In this document: positions 43,329 to 52,305 of the stretch, piece by piece | How the letters are laid out: each line of letters opens with the position of its first letter | Numbering within the stretch: position 1 is the first letter of the stretch | Origin: a gamma proteobacterium symbiont of Ctena orbiculata | GTDB taxonomy: Bacteria > Pseudomonadota > Gammaproteobacteria > Chromatiales > Chromatiaceae | DNA: 64,000 nucleotides | Assembly (NCBI GenBank): GCA_003058495.1 | Contig: QBVC01000007.1 | Coordinates: forward strand, 1 to 64,000 | Direction: 5' to 3' | Notes under the pieces: generated by a model | Database searches by the model: none | What the model was told of the DNA's origin: nothing | The model's input: only the letters and a program-made list of their open reading frames with translations | Program-made: the position numbers and the translations under genes

Positions 43329-44633
43329 ATGATGCTGCAGGATACTATCAAAAAACTTTTTCTTATTATCACACTACTGTTTTTCTTATCCTGTATTGCT
43401 TTAGGCATCAGCAACAACTCATATTTGCATGATTTGTTTTATTACTCGATATTTTCGTATCTCATATTCGTTACTTTGCGACATGTGCTTTTCTTGTTTT
43501 TTGCAATAGTTGAGGGTCGGATTGCCCGACAATTAAACAGTGAGATTGCCCCCCTGGTTTCGATTATTGTCCCTGCATATAATGAAGCGGCAGTGATAAA
43601 GGATGCGCTTTCTGGTTTGCTTGATCTGCAATATAGCAATACTGAGATTATCGTTATTGACGACGGCAGCACTGACCAAACCGAAACAATCGTCCGCGAG
43701 TTTTCCAGCACCCACCCTGAGCATGCAATCAGAGTCTATTCCCAAACGAATGCGGGAAAAGCCTGCGCATTGAATTCCGGCATCTTTCATGCCCGCGGTG
43801 AATTTATACTTTGCGTCGATGCCGACTCCAGGTTGACGCCCGACGCCCTGAACAATGCCTTCAAACATTTTGAGGATCCTGCGGTTGGGGCCGTGGGGGG
43901 GTTTATCGCCGTACGCAATCCACAATCCTTGATTGCTCAGTTCCAACAGCTTGAATACCTAATCAGTCTCAACTTTATCAGAAAAGCACTGTCTTATTTC
44001 GGCGCAGTCACAATTATTCCTGGCCCGGTCGGTCTCTTCCGCAGAGAAGCCATTAATGCCGTATTCGGCTACAGGGAAGAAAAGGATATTTTTGCTGAAG
44101 ATGCGGATCTAACAGTACGTTTACTATCCGCCGGATGGAAGGTGAAGGGCGATACCTCCATGGTTTCTGCTACTGAAGTGCCTATTGATGTATTCTCAGT
44201 ACTGAGACAACGCTATCGCTGGAAACGCGGTATTTTTCAGGCATTTTTTGATAATTTCACACACCTCGTCACGGCAAATTCAATACGTGGCATGATCATT
44301 GGAATTTATCTCGCTTTGGAAGCGATGATTCTTCCAGTACTTAATTTTGGACTTACCCTGTTTTTGCTGGTTCATTTTCTTTACTTTGGCGAGTTTCAGC
44401 TGATTTTAAAATATTATCTGATTCTTGTGTCACTCGACCTATCAACATTCATATATGTATTTTACAGACATGACAATAAATTAAAGTCTTTTGTAATTTA
44501 TTTTATTCAAAAGTTTAGCTACTCCTATCTGATGCAGGCATGGGGAATTTTTGCATTACTTGACGAGTGGCGCTCGAGTAAAATGTCCTGGGACAAACTC
44601 GATCGGATTGGAGAGGCTGCCAAAGCGAGATAG
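43329..44633 (+). CDS. PgaC/BcsA-like family 2 glycosyltransferase, membrane polysaccharide synthase
   Basis: 434 residues. N-terminal TM helices (about 8-55), then the GT-A domain: IVPAYNEAAVI, VIDDGSTDQTE, CVDADSRLTPDAL, EDADLTVRLLSAGW and QRYRWKRGIFQ, all catalytic motifs of processive beta-glycan synthases. C-terminal TM helices from about 320. Two bases after the KaiC-like gene and three before the next gene. Two neighbouring deacetylase-like genes suggest a partly deacetylated amino-sugar polymer such as poly-N-acetylglucosamine. Confidence 0.88.
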   Translation: MMLQDTIKKLFLIITLLFFLSCIALGISNNSYLHDLFYYSIFSYLIFVTLRHVLFLFFAIVEGRIARQLNSEIAPLVSIIVPAYNEAAVIKDALSGLLDLQYSNTEIIVIDDGSTDQTETIVREFSSTHPEHAIRVYSQTNAGKACALNSGIFHARGEFILCVDADSRLTPDALNNAFKHFEDPAVGAVGGFIAVRNPQSLIAQFQQLEYLISLNFIRKALSYFGAVTIIPGPVGLFRREAINAVFGYREEKDIFAEDADLTVRLLSAGWKVKGDTSMVSATEVPIDVFSVLRQRYRWKRGIFQAFFDNFTHLVTANSIRGMIIGIYLALEAMILPVLNFGLTLFLLVHFLYFGEFQLILKYYLILVSLDLSTFIYVFYRHDNKLKSFVIYFIQKFSYSYLMQAWGIFALLDEWRSSKMSWDKLDRIGEAAKAR

Positions 44634-44636
44634 ACG

Positions 44637-46568
44637 ATGAACTGGGGGTCTTTTGCAGTACTTTTCTTTTTTCTGGTTGTGTTGTTATCGCTTCTGGTTG
44701 CAGTGATCGCCTATGTTAGGCATTGGGCAAAGAGACGCGCTATTGCAATCAATGATTTTTCGCCGACAGATGGTTTATTCTTCAAACGATATGTACCGCC
44801 GTCTCTGCATAAAAAGTATGATCCGGAAAGTATTGTCGTAAGTTCCGCGCGATATTCCCGAATCAAATATCTAGAGAAGACACTTGTTACGACGGTTGTA
44901 TTGCTGGCAATTGGAATCGTTTCCACGTCTCTTTATTTACACTCTGACAAGTACATTGCCAAAACCGGCCTGGCGGAAGATGAAATCGGCAGGCTTAATT
45001 ACCAAATCATTCCTTTTTCTGAAACCCCTGATGCCCATCTACCTCGACTTGATACTGTATTACCTCTGTTACGCAGGAAGGATATTGTTTTACTATACGA
45101 TAAACCCGATCCAATCTCCGGCAGTCACCCTCACAGCAATCCAGGCTTGACCCAGTGGTCCAAGTTTCTAACGAGCCATCAAGTCAAATACATGGTATGC
45201 CGTTGGTCTCGAGTAAACTCATGCATTACCCACCATGCTGATAGTGTTGTTATCGTTTTACCTGGCAATTGGGACCTTAAGATCTTAGATGATCTTCTAC
45301 TCAAAGACAGCAATATTCTGCTATACGGACCACCAAATGATGTTTCAGAAAAGCACGTTGTATGGCAAAAGCTCAGATTCGAGAAATCTGAACATTACTA
45401 CGAGCATTTATCTATCGTTGCCGATCAAAAGCTGACTTTAGGATTTGATGCCGGTTTGCAAATCAAAGTCAGACCTTCATTCTTTGGATATCGTGCCGTT
45501 TCAGAGAAGGCTCAGGCAATTGGAATTCATACACACAATATTAAGGAAAGGAGTTTTGACACTCGTTTGTATGCGCCGGATTTATCATCGGGTAGATTGG
45601 TATGGATGGATTTTTCTCCTAATCCCAGCGATCACCCGCCGGGCTTGAACAACAACAACCTGAATTCTTTAACAGCTTCCATATTCAGGTATTTGTTGGG
45701 CATAACATACTCTGATGTAGCAACCTGGCCTCTGGGTAAAGCCTTTGCGGCATATTTATCGATTGACATAAGCCAAGGCAATGAAAACATCCGACACATT
45801 TTGGACCTTGTAGACCGCAATGAGTTTCCTTTCAATTGGTATATTTTTTCCGATTACGCTAACGGTAACAAACAGCTTATCAAGCAAATGGGATCAAAAG
45901 GGGAAATCGTATGCAAGGGTGACAATAACAGTAAATTTACCCATGACTATATCGTTGAACAAGTCAGCAGGTTGGCGAGGTGCAAAAAGACACTAGGTTT
46001 GATCAGCAGAAAAGAAATCAAGGGTTTCAGCCCTCCTGAACATGCCTATAACGAGATTACTATAAATGCATTGATTAATAACGGAATGGCGTTTTTCGCC
46101 GCCAAACCCTCGAACGACGGCGTCCCGACGATCATCAACTCCAGCCGCAACAGCAATCTCATTGTTGCGATACCCAATTCCGCCAATACCGGACTTATCC
46201 CCTGGCAAACTGATCATTTTGCCAGTGAAGAGACATTGTCACTGCTGATGAGTGAAATCGATCGTTCGCAACAGCTTGGCTCTCTATATTCCGTCACAAT
46301 CAAAGATGAATTCATATCCGATAAATCATACGTCTTAGTCTTGAATGAAATCGCCAGCTATCTTCAAAAGGCTGATATTTTCTTCTCAAGCATCAGCGGT
46401 ATCAGTGAATGGTGGACTTTGCGCGAATCGCTCAGAAACAATTTAGACCACGACGACAAACTGCTGGAGAAATACAAACCTGTGTTGCTCGAGGTCGATG
46501 AACGTGGCCACCTGCAACGAAATGATCTCTACCCGGACAAATCTGCTTCCATAACCGCCTCTAAATGA
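44637..46568 (+). CDS. Membrane-bound deacetylase/GH-like protein of the polysaccharide locus
   Basis: 643 residues with two N-terminal helices (about 5-28 and about 82-104). The large extracytoplasmic part has a NodB-like region: FAAYLSIDISQGNENIRHIL, FPFNWYIFSDYA, ISRKEIKGFSPPEHAYNEIT and MAFFAAKPSNDG. The canonical TFDDG is replaced by LSIDIS, so catalysis is doubtful. No family firmly recognised. It begins 4 bases after the synthase stop, thus the same operon. Confidence 0.6.
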   Translation: MNWGSFAVLFFFLVVLLSLLVAVIAYVRHWAKRRAIAINDFSPTDGLFFKRYVPPSLHKKYDPESIVVSSARYSRIKYLEKTLVTTVVLLAIGIVSTSLYLHSDKYIAKTGLAEDEIGRLNYQIIPFSETPDAHLPRLDTVLPLLRRKDIVLLYDKPDPISGSHPHSNPGLTQWSKFLTSHQVKYMVCRWSRVNSCITHHADSVVIVLPGNWDLKILDDLLLKDSNILLYGPPNDVSEKHVVWQKLRFEKSEHYYEHLSIVADQKLTLGFDAGLQIKVRPSFFGYRAVSEKAQAIGIHTHNIKERSFDTRLYAPDLSSGRLVWMDFSPNPSDHPPGLNNNNLNSLTASIFRYLLGITYSDVATWPLGKAFAAYLSIDISQGNENIRHILDLVDRNEFPFNWYIFSDYANGNKQLIKQMGSKGEIVCKGDNNSKFTHDYIVEQVSRLARCKKTLGLISRKEIKGFSPPEHAYNEITINALINNGMAFFAAKPSNDGVPTIINSSRNSNLIVAIPNSANTGLIPWQTDHFASEETLSLLMSEIDRSQQLGSLYSVTIKDEFISDKSYVLVLNEIASYLQKADIFFSSISGISEWWTLRESLRNNLDHDDKLLEKYKPVLLEVDERGHLQRNDLYPDKSASITASK

Positions 46569-46671
46569 GCGTTAGCGAATCATGCATATTACAGCTTGCC
46601 CAGGTACCTTTTTATAGAAACCAGGGAAACATTGTCATCCGGCAGTTGTATTAAAATACTGAGATAATGGA

Positions 46672-47871
46672 ATGAATATTACAAGATTTGCAGCTTGGCT
46701 TTTCCTTCTAATCGCATCGACACAGGCATGCTCGAAAACCGCAATCAAAAGTCAAGACCTAACACCTGTATGGCATACCGGCTGGAAAGCTCCGGGTTAT
46801 ACAGCAGATTCCTTCTCATGGACACGCTTCGGAACACTCGGTAACGGCAACGCGAATTTCGCAGCAGCATCTTTTTCAAGTACCGACCTGAGGCGTAAAA
46901 TAATAAACTTCAAGTGCAGATTCAATAGTTTAGAGGCTTTAAAGGGTTTCGAAATCAGGTTTTCGAACAACAAGGATTTCAAGAGCCACTTATCATTCAA
47001 CATACCTCTCTATGACACACCTGGCTTTAATATCATTCAGCCCAATGAATGGCATAACTTGTCATTCGGACTCGGCAACGCCGTTACCGTCGGCAACCCT
47101 GATACATCATCAATTCAATATGTAGGAGTCTATTATCAAGACAAGGGCTCTATTGCCCTGTCTCTCGATATCAGTGATATTTCCATTACTGAATCCTCCC
47201 ACAATCCAATATTGTCCTATACATTTGATGATGGGTATGTTGAGACTCTTGCAGTCGCTGATATATTGAGCGAATACAAACAGGCAGCCACTGCCTATAT
47301 CATCCCTGACGGCATAGATGAGCCGAATTACCTGACTCTCGATGATGTTGACAAGCTGGTGAAACTCGGTTGGGGAATCTCCTCACATGACACCCTCCCG
47401 TTCACACAACGAACACCGGATGAGTTAAACAAGAGACTAAATGTCCTCAACAAATATTTCCAGGATAACAACCTTCAAAAAGCCATGCGCCACCTCGCTT
47501 ACCCCCAGGGTGAGCAGAATAGATCCTATGTAGTACCGTTGGTCAGGTCAATGTATGACACCGCACGGACGGCAGGCGGCGGCATGGAAACCCTACCGCC
47601 GGGTGATTTTGCGCTATTGAGGGCCTATAACGTCCTAAATACCACATCTGTGGAAGAACTACACAAACAGGTTGTTCAGGCAAAAAAGAACAACCAGTGG
47701 TTGATCCTGATGTTCCACTACTTTCATGATCCCGAAAGCCCAGCTGAAACTCCTTTGTCATTTGATATCAATAAATTCAGGCAATTCGTTGAGATCGTGT
47801 CAAATGAGGGAATCACGGTAACACCTGTTCATCAGGTTTATGAGATGTTCACTGAAACAAAAACACAATAA
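46672..47871 (+). CDS. Polysaccharide deacetylase lipoprotein (NodB homology)
   Basis: 399 residues. Lipobox IASTQACSK. An N-terminal beta-sandwich domain (about 30-180) precedes the NodB domain: LSYTFDDGYVETL (metal-binding DD), GWGISSHDTLPF, MRHLAYPQGEQNRS and WLILMFHYFHDP. All catalytic motifs appear intact, so it may de-N-acetylate the polymer in the periplasm as PgaB does. Confidence 0.85.
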   Translation: MNITRFAAWLFLLIASTQACSKTAIKSQDLTPVWHTGWKAPGYTADSFSWTRFGTLGNGNANFAAASFSSTDLRRKIINFKCRFNSLEALKGFEIRFSNNKDFKSHLSFNIPLYDTPGFNIIQPNEWHNLSFGLGNAVTVGNPDTSSIQYVGVYYQDKGSIALSLDISDISITESSHNPILSYTFDDGYVETLAVADILSEYKQAATAYIIPDGIDEPNYLTLDDVDKLVKLGWGISSHDTLPFTQRTPDELNKRLNVLNKYFQDNNLQKAMRHLAYPQGEQNRSYVVPLVRSMYDTARTAGGGMETLPPGDFALLRAYNVLNTTSVEELHKQVVQAKKNNQWLILMFHYFHDPESPAETPLSFDINKFRQFVEIVSNEGITVTPVHQVYEMFTETKTQ

Positions 47872-47917
47872 GCAGTTATTTCACACATCAGACATGTTCT
47901 ATGTGAGCGAGAATACG

Positions 47918-48751
47918 ATGTCAAATAAATACATTTCCATATTGATTCTTTCGATAACACTCCTCCATGCAGCACCCGACTCCCTTGCTGAAATCATGTT
48001 TAACACAGAAGGTGATACTTGGGGCGGATTACGCTATCCCTCCTCGCCGGAGGAACTTGAGCAGGACAATCTGATCCTGGAAGGCGCAATCAATCAGAAT
48101 TTCGCCGTTATCCCCCTATCCCCCAGCACCCGCATAAACTTTTTCTTGAAATTGGGCTACACCTTTGATGAAGAGCGTATCGATTACAACAACAAACTGA
48201 GTCTAAGCCCCGGTTTTAAACTCACCCACACATTTTCAAACCATGGAAATATCTCCATCGGTGCGATGTATCAATACGAAAAGAGACGCGTAACGGATAC
48301 CGATGAGTCTGGTGACGTCTATTTCATCGATTGGTGGACCAGCTGGTCTCTCGAATGTATCTCTTGCGCCGAACAAGATCAAAATGGACCCCTTGGTTAT
48401 CCCGGAAGTACCTGGGGAAATTTACGATATCCATCGGCATTAAGCGAAGAGGAGAAGGATGACCTTATACTGGAAGGCGCTGCTGAACAGGGCATTGACT
48501 GGTCAAGGACTAAACTTGGAACCTTCAACACTTTCTTGGATGTGGCGTACAAGACCGACAACAAGGATATCGACTGGAATAACTCCGTCAAACTCGGCAT
48601 CGGCCTGAAACTCACAAAACAAATAGCCAATAATGTTAGCTTGTCATACGGCATTAAGCACGTCAGCGAAAGACGGTGGATCAACGAGGATATCTGGAAT
48701 CATGACATGACCGTATTCATGAGCTGGTGGAGTGGCTGGTCGGGCTTGTGA
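47918..48751 (+). CDS. Secreted protein with two tandem beta-barrel-like halves
   Basis: 277 residues from ATG 47918. Signal peptide ending PDSLAEIM. Two homologous halves: TWGGLRYPSSPEELEQDNLI (about 32) and TWGNLRYPSALSEEEKDDLI (about 170), each followed by LEGA, alternating strands and a W-rich end (YFIDWWTSWSL; MSWWSGWSGL). The amphipathic strands suggest an outer-membrane barrel or a secreted lectin. The last gene of the exopolysaccharide operon, so perhaps polymer export or attachment. Confidence 0.6.
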   Translation: MSNKYISILILSITLLHAAPDSLAEIMFNTEGDTWGGLRYPSSPEELEQDNLILEGAINQNFAVIPLSPSTRINFFLKLGYTFDEERIDYNNKLSLSPGFKLTHTFSNHGNISIGAMYQYEKRRVTDTDESGDVYFIDWWTSWSLECISCAEQDQNGPLGYPGSTWGNLRYPSALSEEEKDDLILEGAAEQGIDWSRTKLGTFNTFLDVAYKTDNKDIDWNNSVKLGIGLKLTKQIANNVSLSYGIKHVSERRWINEDIWNHDMTVFMSWWSGWSGL

Positions 48752-48786
48752 CCCGTTGTTTCGTTGCCACACAATATCTACCTCCT

Positions 48787-49464
48787 TCAATGCCAGGTGA
48801 TTGGTGATGTCGTTACGATTTTCTTCCATGGACCGTCTGGAACATTCTCTTGTTCGACAAACTGCCAATCCACCGCATCAATGTCAGAAAGCCCCAAATA
48901 ATCTCTAACCGCTGGTGATACATCCAACCCGACACCTCCGTTTATTTTGCTTTTTGGGGGGCTGTCACCAAAGACATAGTCAACATCATCATATTCAAAT
49001 GGACCTGCATCCTCCCATTGAGCATATGCAACTTTTGAGTCATGGATGATCATGATCCAGCGATTTTTGCACATCGACTCATCATCTCCCCATACTCTCT
49101 TATCCGAACTCCACGGTATACGATCATAAGCCGATTCTTTTCTACCGATCATACCAAAGTCGTTATAAGGCAGGGCAAAATAGAAGGGATTCTCCAAGGG
49201 GACGAATGCTGCCGGGTAAAAACCATCCCTATTGTTCGGATCATCAACTCCACCATAGTGCTCCGTCCACCTTATGTCCCAGGCACTTGCGTAGTTGCTG
49301 ATGTGGCGATTGTCACTGCTCTCGGCCTCACCCACCCAAAATACGGTAACCACAACATTTTTGTGTAGTGAATAGCCCGCTTGATCCGCAACCACTACAT
49401 AGTTCGATACACATCCCAGCGAAGATGTGATTAAAAGCAGGATAATGGGTATATGCGGACTCAT
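48787..49464 (-). CDS. Lipoprotein of unknown function (double-psi-barrel-like C-terminus)
   Basis: 225 residues. Lipobox LLITSSLGCVSN with Cys18. The C-terminal segment (SKINGGVGLDVSPAVRDYLG and VDWQFVEQENVPDGPW) resembles a RlpA-like barrel, and YDRIPWSSDKRVWGDDESMC contains many aromatic and acidic residues. No family recognised with confidence. Overlaps the HD gene by 4 bp (ATGA), so the two are co-expressed, which is unexpected for these functions. Confidence 0.65.
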   Translation of the reverse strand: MSPHIPIILLLITSSLGCVSNYVVVADQAGYSLHKNVVVTVFWVGEAESSDNRHISNYASAWDIRWTEHYGGVDDPNNRDGFYPAAFVPLENPFYFALPYNDFGMIGRKESAYDRIPWSSDKRVWGDDESMCKNRWIMIIHDSKVAYAQWEDAGPFEYDDVDYVFGDSPPKSKINGGVGLDVSPAVRDYLGLSDIDAVDWQFVEQENVPDGPWKKIVTTSPITWH

Positions 49465-50000
49465 CCCCTGGGCCGCTTATCATAGACCTCATCGAAAATG
49501 GCCTCGAGGATATCATGGGTGCCTCTCAGGCCATCGATCACCTCTTTGGCCCAGTCGAAATAGCCCTGCATTCTATCCAGTGACCAGCCGGCGGGCGGGC
49601 TTTTGTCGATGTCCCGCAGATTGGCTATCTTGTCCGCCAGCTTGACCAGCCTGGCCTGATACGACAGTTCGGGGGCGTGTTTTATCTGCAGCGCCTTGCG
49701 TTCCAGCTTCGGCAGGCTGCCGTCATCGGTCACCTCCATCACCAGGCCCGCCACGGTCAGTCCGAACTCCGCCTCGATCTCCTCCACCGTGGTGTCGGTA
49801 TCCTCTATGGTGTCATGGAGCAGCGCGGCTATCAGGGTTTCAGGATCGGTGACATCGCCTTCATTGACCAGGATGTCCACCAGGGTGATGGGGTGGTTGA
49901 TATAGGGCGAGGCCTCGATGTCCTTGCGCCGCTGATGGCGATGCTTCTGGGTCGCAAAAGCCAGGGTTTTTATCAGCTGTTTCAGTTCCGGGCTATTCAT
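49461..50000 (-). CDS. HD-domain small alarmone (p)ppGpp hydrolase-like protein
   Basis: 179 residues. Metal-binding HD pattern: HRHQRRKD with YINHP, LLHDTIEDTDTT (HD and ED), LVKLADKIANLRD. Matches stand-alone SpoT-like hydrolases (SAH/MESH1 type). No synthetase or ACT domain. Would lower the stringent alarmone. Overlaps the lipoprotein gene downstream. Confidence 0.9.
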   Translation of the reverse strand: MNSPELKQLIKTLAFATQKHRHQRRKDIEASPYINHPITLVDILVNEGDVTDPETLIAALLHDTIEDTDTTVEEIEAEFGLTVAGLVMEVTDDGSLPKLERKALQIKHAPELSYQARLVKLADKIANLRDIDKSPPAGWSLDRMQGYFDWAKEVIDGLRGTHDILEAIFDEVYDKRPRG

Positions 50001-50155
50001 GCATCTTCAGGGTTTGCCAATTCGATTATGATGTTGTTCATTCTGCATCGGTTTTATCTCAATTAACCACAGGGTTCTCAGAGGATATATGGAATCTGAT
50101 GCCGACCGGACCGGTTTGGACCTGCAGATTTGTACCCTTGTGGGTCTTTCCCGGC

Positions 50156-52276
50156 TCAGGCTCGCTGCTTGCTGTCTCCAACCGTCAATTCCTGCTCAGC
50201 CGAGTGAAACTGTTCCATCAACGCCGTCTCCTCCTCCTTCAAATCGGGCTCTTCCAGGAGCCAGACGCTGAACAGCGAACCCCGACCCGGATCGGAAAGT
50301 ACGGTGATATCGCCGCCATATTTCTTTATCAGCCCATAGCTCACCGACAATCCCAGGCCGGTGCCCTCCCCTACCCGCTTGCTGGTATGGAAGGGATTGA
50401 AAATCGATTCGATCTGCCGCTCCTCGATTCCCACACCGTTATCCTCCACCTCGATCACCACCCCTTTCTCTTCCCAGTCCGAGGTGGTCAGGGCGATGAT
50501 GCCGCCCTGCTTGTCCAGGGCATGCACGGCATTGACGAACAGATTGACCAGCACCTGCTGCAACTCGTGGGGATTGATCTTGATCGGCCGCGTCGCCTTC
50601 AATTGCAGCGCTATTTCGAACTGCTTCTGTTTGCGCAGGTGGCGCACCAGGGCCAGGGTGTGCTGCACCACCTCGTTGACATCGATCACCGAAGGCGTCT
50701 CCGAAATCTGGTCGGGTCGCGCATATTGCAGCAGATTGTTGATGATATCCTTGATGCGAAAGATCTGTTCGATGATCAGATCGATCTCGCCTTTCACCGG
50801 CGCCGCGCTGTCGCCCAACTCCGCCACCAGCAGGTCGAGATTGCCCAGCATCACCGCGGTGGGGTTGTTGATTTCATGGGCCACGCCGGCGGTGAGTTCA
50901 CCCAGCGCCGCGAGCTTCTCGGCGGCGATCAGCTGGGCCCGGGTTTCACGCAGGATCTGAATGGTGGTCAACAGCTTCTCATTCTTCAGCTTCAGTTCCG
51001 CGGTGCGCTCCTCCACCTTCTCTTCCAACTGATCGGCCCACTGCTGAACCTGGAGATTGCGCTCCTGCAGCAGATCGAGCAGGAGATCGAACTCGTTCGC
51101 CAGGACACCGATCTCATCCACGGATGAGATCCTGCCGATGCGCTTGGTGTAGCCCTCCCGGGTCGCACGCACCACCGCCATCATCATCTCGAGGGGCTTG
51201 AAGATCGATTTCGCGCCGCTGATGGATAGAATCGATGAGAACAGCATCAGCGCCAGAAACAGCAGGACCAACACCCCCAGCGCCTGCCACAGGGCATTTC
51301 GCGAGGGGGATTCCAGGAAACCGGCATAGAGCATACCGACCCGTTCACCGCTGACATCGATAATCGGCTGATAGGCCGAGATGTACCAGTCGTTGACGAC
51401 GAAGGCGCGGTCAATCCACTTTTCGCCGTGGTCCAGCACCTGGGTCCGGACCTCGTCGGAGACCCGGGTGCCCAGCGCCCGCTGATTGGGCGTGCGCGGC
51501 ACATTGGTGGTGATCCTCACATCGTCGAGAAAGACCGTGACCGTACCGATACTCCCCTTGGGCAGGCTGCCCGGGCCATAGACCAGGTCGCGTATGGTGT
51601 CGACGAACTTGAAATTACCGTTCAACAGCACCCCGCCATCGAGCGCTGCAATCACCTGGCCGCGGGAGTTCTTGACCGGATAGAGGGCGCGAATCATCAT
51701 GCCGCGGTTCTCCACGAGACGCTGGGTGGGCCTCGCCCGGGGGGTATCCAGCAGCGGCAGCTCGACCTGTTTGGCCAAGCCGTACGCTTGCTGTTCCAGT
51801 GCATCCGCACTGAAGATCTCTATCTCCACCCTAGGCTGTCCCTGCAGCGCGACCAGCAGCGAGGGAGAGGGATGCCCCCGTTTTTCGACTTCGCCATAGG
51901 GAAGGAAGAGGCGTTTTGCATCGGTCCCGAGCAGATGCAGATAACTGAAACCGGCCGATCTGCGCAGCGCATCCAGCTGTTCATTGATGACGAGACCGCT
52001 TCTCGATTCGAGGGCGGTGTAGAACACGTGCGACTCCGCAAGCCGCCCCAGGGTGTTCAGGTAGTCCTCCTGGAGGCGATGAAAGTTGTCTTCCGCCACC
52101 GAGAGATCGGTGCTGACCTTGATAAAGAGCTGCTCGTAACTGAATTCGGATCCCCAGTAGATGGCCAGCGCCAGGGCGATGGGCATGATAAGGAGAATCG
52201 GGAACAGCACCAGGGCCAACAGCTTATAGCGTAAGCTGCTGCGGATTGCCTGAATGAATCTGAGTAGCGGATTCAA
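50156..52276 (-). CDS. Membrane sensor histidine kinase with dCache-type sensor
   Basis: 706 residues. TM1 (LALVLFPILLIMPIALALAI) and TM2 near residue 325 (WQALGVLVLLFLALMLFSSI) bracket a large periplasmic domain of Cache type. HAMP region follows, then a coiled coil. H-box VAHEINNPTAVMLGNLDLL, N-box LVNLFVNAVHALD, G1 VEDNGVGIEER and G2 GTGLGLSVSYGLIKKYGGD. No receiver. Partner of the sigma-54 activator 29 bp upstream. The ligand is unknown; a metal oxyanion or carboxylate is possible. It is divergent from tupABC. Confidence 0.9.
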   Translation of the reverse strand: MNPLLRFIQAIRSSLRYKLLALVLFPILLIMPIALALAIYWGSEFSYEQLFIKVSTDLSVAEDNFHRLQEDYLNTLGRLAESHVFYTALESRSGLVINEQLDALRRSAGFSYLHLLGTDAKRLFLPYGEVEKRGHPSPSLLVALQGQPRVEIEIFSADALEQQAYGLAKQVELPLLDTPRARPTQRLVENRGMMIRALYPVKNSRGQVIAALDGGVLLNGNFKFVDTIRDLVYGPGSLPKGSIGTVTVFLDDVRITTNVPRTPNQRALGTRVSDEVRTQVLDHGEKWIDRAFVVNDWYISAYQPIIDVSGERVGMLYAGFLESPSRNALWQALGVLVLLFLALMLFSSILSISGAKSIFKPLEMMMAVVRATREGYTKRIGRISSVDEIGVLANEFDLLLDLLQERNLQVQQWADQLEEKVEERTAELKLKNEKLLTTIQILRETRAQLIAAEKLAALGELTAGVAHEINNPTAVMLGNLDLLVAELGDSAAPVKGEIDLIIEQIFRIKDIINNLLQYARPDQISETPSVIDVNEVVQHTLALVRHLRKQKQFEIALQLKATRPIKINPHELQQVLVNLFVNAVHALDKQGGIIALTTSDWEEKGVVIEVEDNGVGIEERQIESIFNPFHTSKRVGEGTGLGLSVSYGLIKKYGGDITVLSDPGRGSLFSVWLLEEPDLKEEETALMEQFHSAEQELTVGDSKQRA

Positions 52277-52305
52277 AGCGCCAGCTTAGGGCCCGGTCAC
52301 AGGCC

